Notes under the pieces: model-generated
What the model was told of the DNA's origin: nothing
The model's input: only the letters and a program-made list of their open reading frames with translations
Databases searched by the model: none
From: Seonamhaeicola algicola
GTDB lineage: Bacteria; Bacteroidota; Bacteroidia; Flavobacteriales; Flavobacteriaceae
Reading direction: 5' to 3'
Assembly (NCBI RefSeq): GCF_007997385.1
Contig: NZ_VOSC01000033.1
Coordinates: 310,775 to 374,774 of the forward strand
Length of the DNA: 64,000 nt
Program-made: the position numbers and the translations under genes
In this document: positions 63,934 through 64,000 of the stretch, one piece after another
Layout: each line of letters opens with the position of its first letter
Position numbering within the stretch: the first letter of the stretch is position 1

Positions 63934-64000
63934 AGTTGTTTTTATTTAAATACCTGATTTACATCTAGATATAATTAAATTATAATATAACAGGTATGTT

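Noticed and set aside
1-64000. Insertion sequences, integrases, att sites or CRISPR arrays
   Set aside because: No transposase, recombinase or Cas-like protein and no regularly spaced repeats were found, so the planctomycete-like module cannot be tied to a visible mobile element.

Overview
The window comes from the chromosome of a marine, AT-rich flavobacterium (Flavobacteriaceae, Bacteroidota). This is supported by a SusD protein, a hybrid two-component system, a T9SS type A sorting domain, Bacteroidetes-type promoters (TAnnTTTG), a FolK-deoxynucleoside kinase fusion, and the clpP-clpX and mutS sequences. The exact genus cannot be read from the sequence alone.

Positions 1 to about 44,200 are a large polysaccharide utilization locus (PUL) for a sulfated algal polysaccharide. 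It starts with the 3' end of a susD gene and a hybrid two-component regulator (HTCS). A plus-strand operon follows: GH88 unsaturated uronyl hydrolase, a lyase-like beta-helix protein and a sulfatase. About 32 kb of minus-strand genes come next. They encode a T9SS-secreted beta-helix protein, two GH28 enzymes, two GH43/GH32-like five-bladed propellers, a GH117 anhydro-galactosidase next to a GH16 agarase/porphyranase-like enzyme, a SASA esterase, a GH2 beta-galactosidase, four more sulfatases and two paralogous BNR double-propeller proteins. The GH16-GH117-GH2-sulfatase set points to an agar/porphyran-type red-algal galactan. GH88, GH28 and the lyase-like protein point to a uronic-acid-containing part of the same or an accompanying polymer. 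The substrate is inferred, not proven.

The far end of the minus-strand block (36.3-42.1 kb) is unusual. It is a three-gene set typical of planctomycetes: a c-type cytochrome/DUF1549/LamG/DUF1553 lipoprotein, a Tat-exported DUF1501 protein and a Tat-exported NHL-type propeller. It is divergent from a membrane-anchored winged-helix-type regulator. The 119-bp intergenic region holds a perfect 14-bp inverted repeat placed symmetrically between the two predicted promoters. A second GH16 gene and a TPR-LuxR regulator close the PUL.

From about 46 kb the window is ordinary: a TetR regulator with two matching palindromic operators that bracket its gene and precede an old-yellow-enzyme/peroxiredoxin-like operon; tRNA-Gly and tRNA-Leu; mutS; an rRNA/tRNA methyltransferase; a surface beta-helix protein; a small methyltransferase; folK-dNK; a queuosine-precursor transporter; an AsmA-like protein; rpsU; a DUF2797 protein; a GH3-type acyl-adenylating enzyme; clpX and clpP. 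No insertion sequence, CRISPR array, integrase or rRNA gene was seen.
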